Assembly: GCF_014200595.1 (NCBI RefSeq)
Contig: NZ_JACHCG010000004.1
Location: 372,001-436,000, forward strand
Direction of reading: 5' to 3'
Source: Pedobacter cryoconitis
GTDB lineage: Bacteria; Bacteroidota; Bacteroidia; Sphingobacteriales; Sphingobacteriaceae
DNA: 64,000 bases
In this document: positions 43,203 to 52,635 of the stretch, in pieces
Layout: each line of letters begins with the position of its first letter
How positions within the stretch are numbered: position 1 is the stretch's first letter
The notes under the pieces: model-generated
Told to the model about the DNA's origin: nothing
The model's input: only the letters and a program-made list of their open reading frames with translations
The model's database searches: none
Made by a program: the position numbers and the translations under genes

Positions 43203-46200
43203 ATGAAAAGAATCAAACCATACCTGACCTGCTTTTTATGTCTCTTTTTGTTGTCCATGCACACCATTCAAGCACATACAACAGATCCCTTATGCACCAT
43301 TAACGTTTCCGGAAAACCACTAAAAGAAGTTATAGCCCTGATTGAGAAACAAACAGGCTACCATTTTTTACACAGTGCATCCGATAAAACCTTAAACCTG
43401 CCTATTACAATGGCAGAAAAAAACCAGCCCCTGGAAAACATATTGCGTAAAATAGGACAGCAAACCGGGCTCACTTTCGAAATCGATGACAAAACCATTT
43501 TCGTTAAAACTGCAAAAAAGCAAATTACTGTCAGTGGCAAAGTAACAGATGCCACCACAGGAGAAACTATTCCCGGAGTCTCTGTCAGCGTAAAAAACAA
43601 ACCACGCAAAACCATCACAGACAACGATGGCAAATACACCATCACTACTGAAGCACAAGATCTTCTTATTTTCAACTACATCGGCTACAAACCCTATGAA
43701 ATAACAGCAGACCAGCCACAAATCAATGTAGCCCTGGCAGTCAATCAAGAAGAATTAAACGAAGTTGTCGTAGTCGGTTATGGCACACAATCCCGTAAAG
43801 TACTCAGTACATCAGTTACCAAAGTAACCCAGGAAGACTTTAACAAAGGAGGCCTGAGTAACCCCGCACAACTACTACAGGGAAAAGTAGCAGGCCTGAA
43901 CATTACCCGTTCCGGTGACCCTAATGCAACCCCTACCATGAGCTTACGTGGCCCTTCCACATTACGTGTCGGCGCAGCTCAGGAACCCTTTTATGTTATC
44001 AACGGCGTTCCCGGAGCAGACTTCAGGTTAGTCTCTCCAGATGACATTGAAGACATCAGTGTATTGAAAGATGCTTCAGCCACTGCGATCTATGGAACCA
44101 GAGCATCAAACGGCGTCATTATGATCACCACTAAAAGTGGAAAATCAGGTCCTCCAATTGTCAACTACAGCGGATATGCAGGAGTAGACAATATCTCCAA
44201 AACTGTTAAAATGATGAATGCACAAGAACTGACCACTTACCTGGATCAGAATAAAATCAGTCTTGACCCATTAGATGCTAAAGGCGCAAATACAGACTGG
44301 CAAAAAGAGATTACCAGAAGCGGAATTTTGCAAAACCATAACATCTCTTTAAGCGGCGGTTATAACAAAACACAATACAGTGCCGGCTTAAATTATTTCA
44401 ATGACAAAGGGATTTTAAAAGGAAGCGCACTCGACCGGTTGATCGGCCGCCTTAACTTATCTCAAAGTGTTTTAGGCGATCATTTAAAATTAGGCCTAAA
44501 CCTGAGTAACTCTAACAGCAACTCAAACCTGATCCCTAATCAAGACCTTGTTCTTTACAATGCCCTTCGTTTTTTACCGACCGTACCAGTGATGCAGGAT
44601 GGCAAATTCTCCGAAAACCTGCAACGTGTACAATACTACAACCCGGTTTCCCTGCTTGAAAATGCAACGGATAAACTAAAAACAACCATTACCCTGCTCA
44701 ATTTTACTGCATCCGTAAAACTCCCATATGGATTTAAATACGATGTAAGCTTAAGTACACAAAAAGAATTGAACAATCGTGGAACTTACTACAACAGTAC
44801 TTACACCTTAAAACAAGGACTTAACGGAGAAGCCTATCGCTCTGCCTATGAAAGCACACGTAAAACAGGAGAAACATTTTTAACCTTCGACAAACAATTC
44901 AACAAACACGCGCTGAATATACTTGCCGGTTACAGTATCCAGGAAGACGTGAACAACGATGGATTTCAGGCTAACAACAGAAACTTTCCGACAGACCAGC
45001 TAGGTTATAGCAATATTGGTCTGGGCAGCCCGATCGGTAATTTCAAAACAGACTGGGGAGATAATATTTATCAGAAACTAAGACTGATTTCTTTTTACGG
45101 CCGCCTGAACTATAGCTATGCAGGCAAATATATCGCTCAATTCTCTGTCAGAAGAGATGCCTCCTCCGCATTTGGAAACAATAACCGGTGGGGAACATTT
45201 CCTGCTGCCTCTGTAGCCTGGAGAATTTCAGAAGAATCCTTCATGAAAGATCAGCGGATTTTTCAAGACCTGAAATTCAGAGCAGGTTACGGTGTTACAG
45301 GAAACTCATTAGGATTTAATCCGTTAATTTCAAAAGTCCGTTACGGAACTTCCGGCACCTTTTATTACAATGGAAATTTCATCAACTCTATTGGGGCCAA
45401 TCAAAATGCCAACCCCGATTTAAAGTGGGAAAAGACAGCCATGTATAATGCCGGCATAGATGCAGTTATCGCCAAAGGAAGAGTAAGTATAACCGCCGAA
45501 TATTATGATAAAAAGACCAATGACCTGATCTGGGATTACCCGGTTTCTTCTATTCAATACTTCAGCAACCTTTACACAGCAAACGTAGGTTCGATCAGTA
45601 ATAAAGGAGTAGAATTAACCATTGATGCAAAGATCATTCAGAAAGATCACTTTAAATGGCAAAGTTCATTTAACATGGCGCACAATGCGAACAAACTATT
45701 ATCATTATCAAACAATACCTTTAAACTGGACTCTATTCCTCAAGCCTATCCTGGCGGACAAGGCCAGTCGGGTACGACAGTTCAGATCCTGAAACCAGGC
45801 TATCCGGTAGGTCAGTTTTTTACCTTTAAATATGCTGGAAAAGACGACAAAGGCATATCTCAATACTACGATAAAAACGGAGGTCTGACAACCGCTCCAA
45901 AAGAATATACCGATTACTACTATGCAGGAAATGCACAGCCAAAATTATTACTGGGCTGGAGCAATACTTTCACCTACAAACAGTTCGACTTAAATATCTT
46001 TTTAAGAAGCTCGTTAGGAGGCAAAGTATTTAACGCTACCCTAGCCGATCTGAACCGCCCGGCAGATGGTAAAACGTATAACCTGCCTGTTTATTCCGCA
46101 AATGAAAGCCCGGCAAATGCCTATGCCTACCGCTATTCGGACAGGTATATAGAAAATGCCTCTTACCTGCGTGTTGATAACCTGACGCTGGGTTATACGC

Positions 46201-46385
46201 TGCCAAAGCTGAAAGGCATCCAGTCACTCCGGTTTTATGTGACCGGAAATAACATTGCAGTCATTACAGGCTACAGTGGTATTGACCCGGAAATTGGAAT
46301 GGGCGGCCTGACACCTGGCATAGATAATAAAAATTATTATCCACGCACCCGGTCTTTCCTTTTTGGCGCAAATCTTTCCTTTTAA
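43203..46385 (+). CDS. SusC/RagA-family TonB-linked outer membrane receptor with STN domain
   Basis: The 1060-residue protein has a signal peptide (LTCFLCLFLLSMHTIQAHTT) and an STN signalling domain at about 30-100 (INVSGKPLKEVIALIEKQTG). A carboxypeptidase-regulatory-like domain at about 105-180 (TVSGKVTDATTGETIPGVSV) precedes the plug (NEVVVVGYGTQSRKVLSTSV, ISVLKDASATAIYGTRASNG). A long TonB-dependent beta-barrel runs to the final strand RTRSFLFGANLSF. It imports a bulky substrate captured by the SusD lipoprotein, powered by TonB. The STN domain fits the FecR/sigma pair upstream. The substrate is unknown, as no glycosidase lies beside it. Confidence 0.96.
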   Translation: MKRIKPYLTCFLCLFLLSMHTIQAHTTDPLCTINVSGKPLKEVIALIEKQTGYHFLHSASDKTLNLPITMAEKNQPLENILRKIGQQTGLTFEIDDKTIFVKTAKKQITVSGKVTDATTGETIPGVSVSVKNKPRKTITDNDGKYTITTEAQDLLIFNYIGYKPYEITADQPQINVALAVNQEELNEVVVVGYGTQSRKVLSTSVTKVTQEDFNKGGLSNPAQLLQGKVAGLNITRSGDPNATPTMSLRGPSTLRVGAAQEPFYVINGVPGADFRLVSPDDIEDISVLKDASATAIYGTRASNGVIMITTKSGKSGPPIVNYSGYAGVDNISKTVKMMNAQELTTYLDQNKISLDPLDAKGANTDWQKEITRSGILQNHNISLSGGYNKTQYSAGLNYFNDKGILKGSALDRLIGRLNLSQSVLGDHLKLGLNLSNSNSNSNLIPNQDLVLYNALRFLPTVPVMQDGKFSENLQRVQYYNPVSLLENATDKLKTTITLLNFTASVKLPYGFKYDVSLSTQKELNNRGTYYNSTYTLKQGLNGEAYRSAYESTRKTGETFLTFDKQFNKHALNILAGYSIQEDVNNDGFQANNRNFPTDQLGYSNIGLGSPIGNFKTDWGDNIYQKLRLISFYGRLNYSYAGKYIAQFSVRRDASSAFGNNNRWGTFPAASVAWRISEESFMKDQRIFQDLKFRAGYGVTGNSLGFNPLISKVRYGTSGTFYYNGNFINSIGANQNANPDLKWEKTAMYNAGIDAVIAKGRVSITAEYYDKKTNDLIWDYPVSSIQYFSNLYTANVGSISNKGVELTIDAKIIQKDHFKWQSSFNMAHNANKLLSLSNNTFKLDSIPQAYPGGQGQSGTTVQILKPGYPVGQFFTFKYAGKDDKGISQYYDKNGGLTTAPKEYTDYYYAGNAQPKLLLGWSNTFTYKQFDLNIFLRSSLGGKVFNATLADLNRPADGKTYNLPVYSANESPANAYAYRYSDRYIENASYLRVDNLTLGYTLPKLKGIQSLRFYVTGNNIAVITGYSGIDPEIGMGGLTPGIDNKNYYPRTRSFLFGANLSF

Positions 46386-46406
46386 TCTGGCTAAATAATA
46401 ATCCCG

Positions 46407-47984
46407 ATGAAATTAATCAAAGCTATGCTAACGGTATTGACCGTTACAATCCTGTCTTCAGCCTGTACTAAAGTTGAAGTCCCTGTTGAAAATGAACTTA
46501 CTCCTGATAACTTTCCCAAAAACGAAGCACAATTCCTGCTCGCTTCCGGAAGCGCCTATGCTAAATTCAGAGACCAGTTTGCCACTACTTACTGGCAGCT
46601 GCAAAGTCTGAGTTCTGATGAAGCGATCCTGCCTACCCGTGGAAGTAACTGGTTTGACGGAGGCCGTTACCAGCAACTCCACTACCATACCTGGACTCCC
46701 GACAACCCACAAATTGCGGGCGTATGGAGCTGGGGTTTCAGTACGATCAGCAGCTGTAATCAGATCCTTTCCTTATTTGAGCAAGCTCCTGACAGCGAAT
46801 CGAAATTAAATATTGCAGCAGAAATCAAGACCTTAAGAGCCCTTTCCTTTTACCTGATGATGGATTTATATGGCAATATCCCATTGACCACAAAATTCGG
46901 AGATCCAAATTTACCACAAACACAAAGCCGTAAAGATGTGTTCGCCTTTATAGAGAAAGAAGTTAAAGAAGCCCTTCCCCGTTTAAGCGAGGTTACAGAT
47001 AAATCCACCTATGGCCGTCCTACCAAGTTTGCTGCCTATGCACTTTTAGCTAAGCTGTATCTTAACGCGGAAGTCTATACAGGTACAGAGCGGAACAACG
47101 ATGCAGTTGCAATGTGCGATCTGCTGATCAAATCGGGTAAATTCTCGCTGGCTGCTGATTACGCAGGTATATTCAAAGCTGACAATGGCCCTGGAACAAC
47201 CGAATTCATCTTCGCCGTTCCTTATGATAATGTTCAGGCCCAGGGACAACGCTTTACCTGGTATAACCTGCACTATGCCCTGTCTGCCAAATATGGCCTG
47301 CCCTGGAGAATCAGCGGCCCAACAAGTACACTGCCTGAATTTTATGCCAACTTTGACAGTAAAACCGATGTCAGGAACAATGTCTGGCTAACCGGTAAAC
47401 AATTTGATAATTCAGGTAAACCAATTACAATCAGCACGACGAAAAAAGGGCTTGATGCGAGTTATACTGGTGATGACGGCGCGACACAAATTCAATGGCA
47501 GCTGGAATTTTCACCACAGGTTACCCTGACCAATGTTCAGAATTTTGATGTCGGAAGTGATGTATTAGGCAGTGCCAAAGGGATACGCAATAACAAATAT
47601 GCACCTGATGCCGCTGCGGCCACTAATAACGGAAGCAATGATGTTCCTGTATTCAGATATGCTGATATTTTGTTAATGAAAGCTGAGGCCATCTTAAGAG
47701 GAGCTGCGCCAACTAACGGACAAACAGCTTTAAGTCTTGTCAATGACCTTAGAACGATAAGAAAAGCAGAGAATTTCAATACAATCTCCCTGGATGAACT
47801 CTTAAGAGAGCGTGCGCGCGAAATGAATTGGGAAGCCTGGAGAAGAAACGACCTGATCCGCTTTGGCAAGTTTGAAGGGAGCTGGGGCTATAAAACAGAT
47901 CAGAATAGTTATAAAAGAATATTTCCTGTTCCATCTTCAGAACGTATTCTTAACCCAAACTTAAAACAAAATACAGGTTATTAA
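46407..47984 (+). CDS. SusD/RagB-family nutrient-binding lipoprotein
   Basis: The 525-residue lipoprotein has its lipobox in TILSSACTK (Cys about 20). The SusD helical bundle includes WGFSTISSCNQILSLFEQAP, AAEIKTLRALSFYLMMDLYG (typical RALSFYLMMDLYG), NIPLTTKFGDPNLPQTQSRK and FAAYALLAKLYLNAEVYTG. It ends DVPVFRYADILLMKAEAILR, LVNDLRTIRKAENF, LRERAREMNWEAWRRNDLIR and FPVPSSERILNPNLKQ. It caps the SusC barrel and binds the ligand. It begins 21 bp after susC and is followed by the NLP-like lipoprotein gene 39 bp later. Confidence 0.96.
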   Translation: MKLIKAMLTVLTVTILSSACTKVEVPVENELTPDNFPKNEAQFLLASGSAYAKFRDQFATTYWQLQSLSSDEAILPTRGSNWFDGGRYQQLHYHTWTPDNPQIAGVWSWGFSTISSCNQILSLFEQAPDSESKLNIAAEIKTLRALSFYLMMDLYGNIPLTTKFGDPNLPQTQSRKDVFAFIEKEVKEALPRLSEVTDKSTYGRPTKFAAYALLAKLYLNAEVYTGTERNNDAVAMCDLLIKSGKFSLAADYAGIFKADNGPGTTEFIFAVPYDNVQAQGQRFTWYNLHYALSAKYGLPWRISGPTSTLPEFYANFDSKTDVRNNVWLTGKQFDNSGKPITISTTKKGLDASYTGDDGATQIQWQLEFSPQVTLTNVQNFDVGSDVLGSAKGIRNNKYAPDAAAATNNGSNDVPVFRYADILLMKAEAILRGAAPTNGQTALSLVNDLRTIRKAENFNTISLDELLRERAREMNWEAWRRNDLIRFGKFEGSWGYKTDQNSYKRIFPVPSSERILNPNLKQNTGY

Positions 47985-48023
47985 CTCCAGTATAATTTCT
48001 TACCTTAAATAAAACCTAAAACC

Positions 48024-48938
48024 ATGAAAAAAAGTTATTCAATTCTGTTAGTCATGTTAGTCACCCTGCTGGTGCAATGTAAAAAGTCTGACCAGGCAGA
48101 AACAGGCAGCAATGGAACTAAAACCTCGAAAACCGGGGTCAATGCAGCTCAGGCCTCCTTCTGTGCCAGCTGCCAGGAAAGCCCTACCAGGGTAAATACT
48201 GTAGAGGCCGACGGCTGGGCCAAAAAATTTGCTCCGTTGCTTAAATTTGACCGGGCAGCCCCCGAATATCCTACCTCTGTAGAGGATGTCTGGGCAAACA
48301 CATTACCATCCAGCATCGTATGCGGCGGGAAATTAGTCTTTCAAAAAGACCCGGAATCCAGAAGTATGAATTTTCCAACCTATTATGATGTACAAGCACA
48401 CCCTTCTGATCCGAACCGGACTTTCATTGAATACTGGTGGGCATACAAACGTCAAAGGCCATGTATTGGAAATGTAGGCGGTCACGATTATGACCTGGAA
48501 CATATGGTTCTTCAAGTGGATAAACAAACCAAGCGCGTAATCACCACTACCTACTTCCAGCATGCAGGATGGTTTACCAGGAACGGCAGAAATCTGGCCG
48601 AAGGAAAAAGAGTAGAAGCTTACGTAGGGAAATTAGCTCACGGTATGTACCATGATTCCAGAGACAAGACTATTATAGGATTTGAATGTTCTTACTACGG
48701 TGATTACAGAAATCCTAGTGGCACTAAGGACGAAGTCCTGACCGCAAACAATCTCGTGAGAATGGGTTGTGACAAAGATGAGTTCAGTTTCAATGGAGAT
48801 TGGGGAATTGGTTCAGGACCGCTTTACAGAGACCGCAACTACTGGAACTACAATGCCTGCATTGGCAATGATACCTTCGGAACAAACGGCTGTGCAGCCA
48901 GTGAGTTTGGAGACAACAAGAAAATAGGAGATTTATAA
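48024..48938 (+). CDS. Cysteine-rich lipoprotein with NLP/NPP1- or Vps62-like core, function unknown
   Basis: The 304-residue lipoprotein has a signal ending LVQC at residue 19 and eight further Cys (47, 50, 100, 147, 222, 249, 279, 290), suggesting disulfides. The core reads FIEYWWAYKRQ, GHDYDLEHMVLQVD at about 153-166, TTTYFQHAGWFTR and VEAYVGKLAHGMYHDS. GHDYDLE keeps the Gly-His, Asp and Glu of the NLP heptapeptide GHRHDWE, and the order of the flanking strands fits NLP and Vps62-type beta-sandwiches. NLP proteins bind sphingolipids and metal; here this is inference. It ends the sigma-FecR-SusCD cluster and is probably surface-exposed. A different metal-binding hydrolase cannot be excluded. 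Confidence 0.7.
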   Translation: MKKSYSILLVMLVTLLVQCKKSDQAETGSNGTKTSKTGVNAAQASFCASCQESPTRVNTVEADGWAKKFAPLLKFDRAAPEYPTSVEDVWANTLPSSIVCGGKLVFQKDPESRSMNFPTYYDVQAHPSDPNRTFIEYWWAYKRQRPCIGNVGGHDYDLEHMVLQVDKQTKRVITTTYFQHAGWFTRNGRNLAEGKRVEAYVGKLAHGMYHDSRDKTIIGFECSYYGDYRNPSGTKDEVLTANNLVRMGCDKDEFSFNGDWGIGSGPLYRDRNYWNYNACIGNDTFGTNGCAASEFGDNKKIGDL

Positions 48939-48943
48939 TTAAC

Positions 48944-48983
48944 AAAAAAGCGGCCTTCCCAATTGGGAGGGCCGCTTTTTTTT
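48944..48983. terminator. Bidirectional terminator after the NLP-like lipoprotein gene
   Basis: The arms at 48944-48960 and 48965-48981 pair with one T-G wobble around an AATT loop, with six A before and eight T after. It lies between convergent genes. Confidence 0.9.
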
Positions 48984-49002
48984 ACAGGTTTTTGCCAGGG
49001 AA

Positions 49003-50322
49003 TTAAGGAAATTTAACCCCTCTGTATTTAGTCACATCTACAGTTGGGATACTAGAGCCATACTGTGAATTGATAGATTTAATAAACTCATTCGCTACAA
49101 TCGCATAACCAAATGGAGTAAGGTGGATCCCATCTAAAGAGAAAAGATTTCCAGTAATATATGCTGCACTAACTGCCGCACCGTTCACTACCTTACCAGC
49201 CCCGTAAACTTTAAGCAAAGCATTGGCGTCTACTAAAGCAAGGCCATTTGCCGCTGCCACACTTTTGATCGTTGCATTATAAGAATTTGTATAATCAGCA
49301 ACCACAGCAGCTTCTGCTTTATCCAGTACATATTTACTTTCAACCGGATTTCCAGGATGTAAACCATATGGCAAACCAGCCGCATTAGGCTTTCCAATCA
49401 CATTTGCAGCTTTTAAAGGAAGCAGGAAATAATCTTCTGCCGTAGCAGGTCTCGGAGCTCCTGTACCAGGCTGAATAAAGATGGCCTGAACAGTAGGCGC
49501 AGAAGCCTGAACAGCTGTTAACAATGCTTTTAAAGTAACTGTAGTGAAATAAGGTGTGCTTAAAACATCAGGAATAGTAGCGACTACACCTTTCGCACCA
49601 GTACCACCAGCTCCACCTTTAATCATTGTGCTTGCAGCAAGATTATACAATTGCGTAAACAACGCTTTATCAGTAGGAAAATCTGCTGCAACAGCAGCCC
49701 CGCCAGTTGCATAACCCAACACGTCATTGTTACCAAGCCACATACTAAAGAAAGTAAAAGGCTTAGCATTCACAAAACTAAGATATGACGTTGTATTCGC
49801 TGGTGAAGTATTTGGCAACAAACGCTCGAAATAAGGATTTAGATTTCCGTAATAAGTCAGCGTAATATTGTTTAACCTGATTCCCGGTACACCGTAATTG
49901 TTCAGATCACCCGCATATTTTGTAAAAAGAGGAACTGTTCCGAAACCCGGAACATTTGCCGAACCGATCACTGCCTGCGCAGGTACATCCGTAATCACCG
50001 GATCTCCGGTAGCTGTAAAGCTTGATAATTTTTTATAACCTGACCCATCAGCCTGGTTTGCATTGAAAAAAGGCATGCTGAAAGTACCACCACCAACGGT
50101 TTGCATCTGCGTACCAATCATCAATGGAAATGCATTCTGCTGACCTTCCAGGTATAATCCGCCATCGGCGAAACCCGAAGTTAAAGAGTTTCCGACTGCA
50201 ATATATCTTGTAAAATCTGCACTCCCTTTACTGGGGGTTATTGTTTTTAATTCTGGCTTGCAGGATGCAGCTGTAACAACAGCTACTGCAAGAATACTTT
50301 TGAATATAAATTTCGAGTTCAT
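49003..50322 (-). CDS. SGNH/GDSL-type hydrolase lipoprotein
   Basis: About 439 residues from the ATG at 50322. The lipoprotein signal ends TAASC at residue 21. Block I is RYIAVGNSLTSGFADGGLYL with the nucleophile Ser about 46. Block III appears in MWLGNNDVLGYA, and the final Asp-x-x-His is in SLDGIHLTPFGYAIVANEFI. The middle part has Gly/Ala-rich loops. These hydrolases deacylate lipids or esters at the cell surface. It lies 20 bp downstream of an OmpP1/FadL porin gene on the same strand, a pairing that fits lipid release and uptake. An ATG at 50349 would precede the signal and overlap the porin stop. Confidence 0.88.
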   Translation of the reverse strand: MNSKFIFKSILAVAVVTAASCKPELKTITPSKGSADFTRYIAVGNSLTSGFADGGLYLEGQQNAFPLMIGTQMQTVGGGTFSMPFFNANQADGSGYKKLSSFTATGDPVITDVPAQAVIGSANVPGFGTVPLFTKYAGDLNNYGVPGIRLNNITLTYYGNLNPYFERLLPNTSPANTTSYLSFVNAKPFTFFSMWLGNNDVLGYATGGAAVAADFPTDKALFTQLYNLAASTMIKGGAGGTGAKGVVATIPDVLSTPYFTTVTLKALLTAVQASAPTVQAIFIQPGTGAPRPATAEDYFLLPLKAANVIGKPNAAGLPYGLHPGNPVESKYVLDKAEAAVVADYTNSYNATIKSVAAANGLALVDANALLKVYGAGKVVNGAAVSAAYITGNLFSLDGIHLTPFGYAIVANEFIKSINSQYGSSIPTVDVTKYRGVKFP

Positions 50323-50342
50323 AATGTTTTGCTGAAAGGTGA

Positions 50343-51557
50343 TTACCATTTATAAGATAAAGCAATGCCAGGGATATAAGCAACGGTTTTGAAATCCCCG
50401 CTTAAATTGGTCTCTATATTCGTTTCATTTCTTGATTTAACATTTTCATACAAGAAAGATAAATCAATACTGAAACGCTCAGATGCCTTGTAACCTAAAC
50501 CTGCACTTAGCAGAATACGGTTAGCATCCGGAACCTCTGGTGTTACATATCCTTTTCCAACAGGTGTAAATGCATACGCCGCACCTAATCTTAAAGCTAA
50601 ACGCTCGGTAGCCATATTCTGAATACCTACACGTAAAGCACCTCCATCATGGTAATTTCTTGGAGAACTCGTGTTTGGAATTCTTGAATTGTTGTTATAA
50701 TCAAAGGCCAGTACTTTGTATTTACTCCAGTGAACCCAGTTTGCATCCACAGCAATAATTGTTTTTGAAGATGGATAAAATCCTAAACCAATAGAAGATG
50801 TTGCTGGTAAAGGCAGGCTCGCATTGAATTTAGTAGGAAACCCGTCTTGTAATGCTTGTGGAACCCTGAATATAGCATCTCCGTCTTTTACCTGTGCAGT
50901 TACTTGTGAACGGTGCGTTACCCCGATGGTTACGCCAGACACAGTCTCTACATAGATACCTGCATTCCAGCCGAAATCATTGGAATGACCTTTAAGCTGG
51001 GCAGTACCCGAAGTACCGTCGTTTAAAGTAAGTGGCACACCTCTTTTTAAATCAACTTTTCCATTGGTATAAACAAAACCAGCACCGATACCAATATGAT
51101 CAGTGATCTTGTAACTCAAAGTAGGCTGTACGTAAATAGCCTGAAGGTCTAATGAAGTCACTGTATATTTACCAGTCCAGTTTGGGTCCCAGTGTACAGC
51201 ACCACCAAACGGTACATAAACACCCAGTCCAAAACGGAGTCTGTTATTCGGATTACCGAACACCGCATAAACCGATGGGTCTACTGTTAATTTTTCTTTT
51301 GTATATTCTGTAATGTTCGAGCCATTCTCTCTAAAAGCTGCTTTCAGGAAAATTGCACTTCCACCAGCCTGTACACCATTCTTTTTAAGGAAAGACACTG
51401 CACCAGGGTTAAAAAAAACAGCCGCTTCATCTAAAGCAACTCCTGTACCTGCACCGCCCATTGCGGTCTGCTTTTGTCCCTGAAGGTTAACCTGATAGGA
51501 TTGCGAGTAGCCCAGAATAGGCACCGCCAGTAAAAAACTTAGTAAAATCTTTTTCAT
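50343..51557 (-). CDS. OmpP1/FadL/TodX-family outer membrane porin
   Basis: The 404-residue protein has a signal peptide (KILLSFLLAVPILGYSQS) and the FadL-type N-terminus QKQTAMGGAGTGVALDEAAV with FFNPGAVSFLKKNG. A long beta-barrel follows: RLRFGLGVYVPFGGAVHWDP, LSYKITDHIGIGAGFVYTNG, SSIGLGFYPSSKTIIAVDAN and a terminal VAYIPGIALSYKW. FadL proteins let long-chain fatty acids or other hydrophobic compounds cross the outer membrane. It heads a two-gene operon with the SGNH hydrolase. The last residue Trp is a usual barrel end signal. Confidence 0.93.
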   Translation of the reverse strand: MKKILLSFLLAVPILGYSQSYQVNLQGQKQTAMGGAGTGVALDEAAVFFNPGAVSFLKKNGVQAGGSAIFLKAAFRENGSNITEYTKEKLTVDPSVYAVFGNPNNRLRFGLGVYVPFGGAVHWDPNWTGKYTVTSLDLQAIYVQPTLSYKITDHIGIGAGFVYTNGKVDLKRGVPLTLNDGTSGTAQLKGHSNDFGWNAGIYVETVSGVTIGVTHRSQVTAQVKDGDAIFRVPQALQDGFPTKFNASLPLPATSSIGLGFYPSSKTIIAVDANWVHWSKYKVLAFDYNNNSRIPNTSSPRNYHDGGALRVGIQNMATERLALRLGAAYAFTPVGKGYVTPEVPDANRILLSAGLGYKASERFSIDLSFLYENVKSRNETNIETNLSGDFKTVAYIPGIALSYKW

Positions 51558-51763
51558 ATTTGGTTGGTATTAAATTGACGTTTTGCTTGTTGATGTAAAA
51601 ATTCGGATTGCTCATTTATTTTATGCAAGCATAACAATTAACGATTTTACTAAAAAAACAAAACTTATCCAAATCTTAAGGGAGATTTCTTTTCGTTCAT
51701 TTAATTCAATATCACACAAAAGTAAAATCAACGGAGGTTTTGATCAAACCTAAATAACATGCT

Positions 51764-51771
51764 TACATTTG
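51764..51771 (+). promoter_or_regulatory. -7 element of the nitroreductase promoter
   Basis: TACATTTG matches TAnnTTTG with a TTG at 51740-51742 (21-nt spacing), 58 nt upstream of the start. Confidence 0.45.
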
Positions 51772-51829
51772 TTAACACTGTTATTAATTAGATGTTAGAA
51801 CAAACATATACAATTAAAAGTAAAAAATT

Positions 51830-52462
51830 ATGAGCTTAATAGATGCGCTTAAATGGCGGTACGCAACAAAAAAAATGAACGGAGAAAAGGTCCCACAAGC
51901 TGAGGTTGACCAAATTATTGAAGCTGCACGTCTTGCACCAACTTCATCTGGCCTTCAGCCATTTAAAGTAATTGTAGTGACAAACCAGGAATTGAAGGCA
52001 AAAATCCAGACTATTGCTTTTGGACAATCTCAAATCGTTGATTCTTCACACCTGCTTATTTTTGCAGCATGGGAAAACTATACGGAACAAAACATCAGAG
52101 CTTCTTTTGCCCGTAATAATGCAGAACGTGGTCTTCCTGATGAAACACCTTCAGACTATGAAATTCAGTTAAGTTCAAACTATACCACAAGAACTGAAGA
52201 AGTGAACTTTAACCATGCCGCAAGACAGGCATATATTGGTTTTGGTGTAGCACTTGCAGAAGCTGCTTTGTTAAAAGTAGATGCAACGCCAATGGAAGGA
52301 TTTAACCCAGCAGAACTTGACGAATTGTTAGGTTTAAGACAAAGAGGCCTTCGCAGCGTTACGTTGTTACCATTAGGTTACAGAAGCGAAAGCGAAGACT
52401 GGTTAGTGAACCTGAAAAAAGTGCGTACACCAAAAAATGAATTCGTTATCGAATATAACTAA
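51830..52462 (+). CDS. NAD(P)H-dependent nitroreductase (NfsB-like)
   Basis: The 210-residue FMN protein starts LIDALKWRYATKKMNGEKVP, where the KWRYATKKMN part is typical of this group. It carries IIEAARLAPTSSGLQPFKVI, VVDSSHLLIFAAWENYTEQN-like sequence at QIVDSSHLLIFAAWENY, AARQAYIGFGVALAEAALLK, DATPMEGFNPAELDELLGLR and SVTLLPLGYRSESEDWL near the end. NfsB-type enzymes reduce nitro compounds and quinones; the natural substrate is not known. It is monocistronic with a terminator about 30 bp after the stop. No residue loss was noticed. Confidence 0.92.
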   Translation: MSLIDALKWRYATKKMNGEKVPQAEVDQIIEAARLAPTSSGLQPFKVIVVTNQELKAKIQTIAFGQSQIVDSSHLLIFAAWENYTEQNIRASFARNNAERGLPDETPSDYEIQLSSNYTTRTEEVNFNHAARQAYIGFGVALAEAALLKVDATPMEGFNPAELDELLGLRQRGLRSVTLLPLGYRSESEDWLVNLKKVRTPKNEFVIEYN

Positions 52463-52494
52463 AATAATACCTGTTTAAATTTAAGCAGTCAATG

Positions 52495-52529
52495 AAAAAG
52501 GGGCCCGGGAAACCAGGCTCCTTTTTTTT
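52495..52529 (+). terminator. Terminator of the nitroreductase gene
   Basis: An imperfect GC-rich stem (AAAAAGGGGCC.. / ..GGCTCCTTTTT) with a short loop is followed by eight T residues. Confidence 0.7.
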
Positions 52530-52590
52530 GGCATAAAAAACTGGTTTCCTGGTATAATAACTTAAGTCAGTGTAAGGGTTGACTTCTCTG

Positions 52591-52635
52591 TGAGTCCACA
52601 TTGAGTCCACCTTTTCCCGTAAATAGGTGGACTCA
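52591..52635. repeat. Cluster of TGAGTCCAC motifs (two direct, one inverted)
   Basis: TGAGTCCAC occurs at 52591-52599 and 52602-52610. Its inverted form GTGGACTCA is at 52627-52635. The 10-bp arms TGAGTCCACC and GGTGGACTCA are perfect with a 14-nt loop. A weaker copy, TGGATTCA, lies near 52661. The cluster sits about 180-220 bp before the large surface-protein gene and after the nitroreductase terminator. No gene is present in this stretch. Confidence 0.8.

Noticed and set aside
43133..43302. Short leader-peptide frame before susC
   Set aside because: It runs deep into the susC coding sequence in another frame and has no signal or family pattern.
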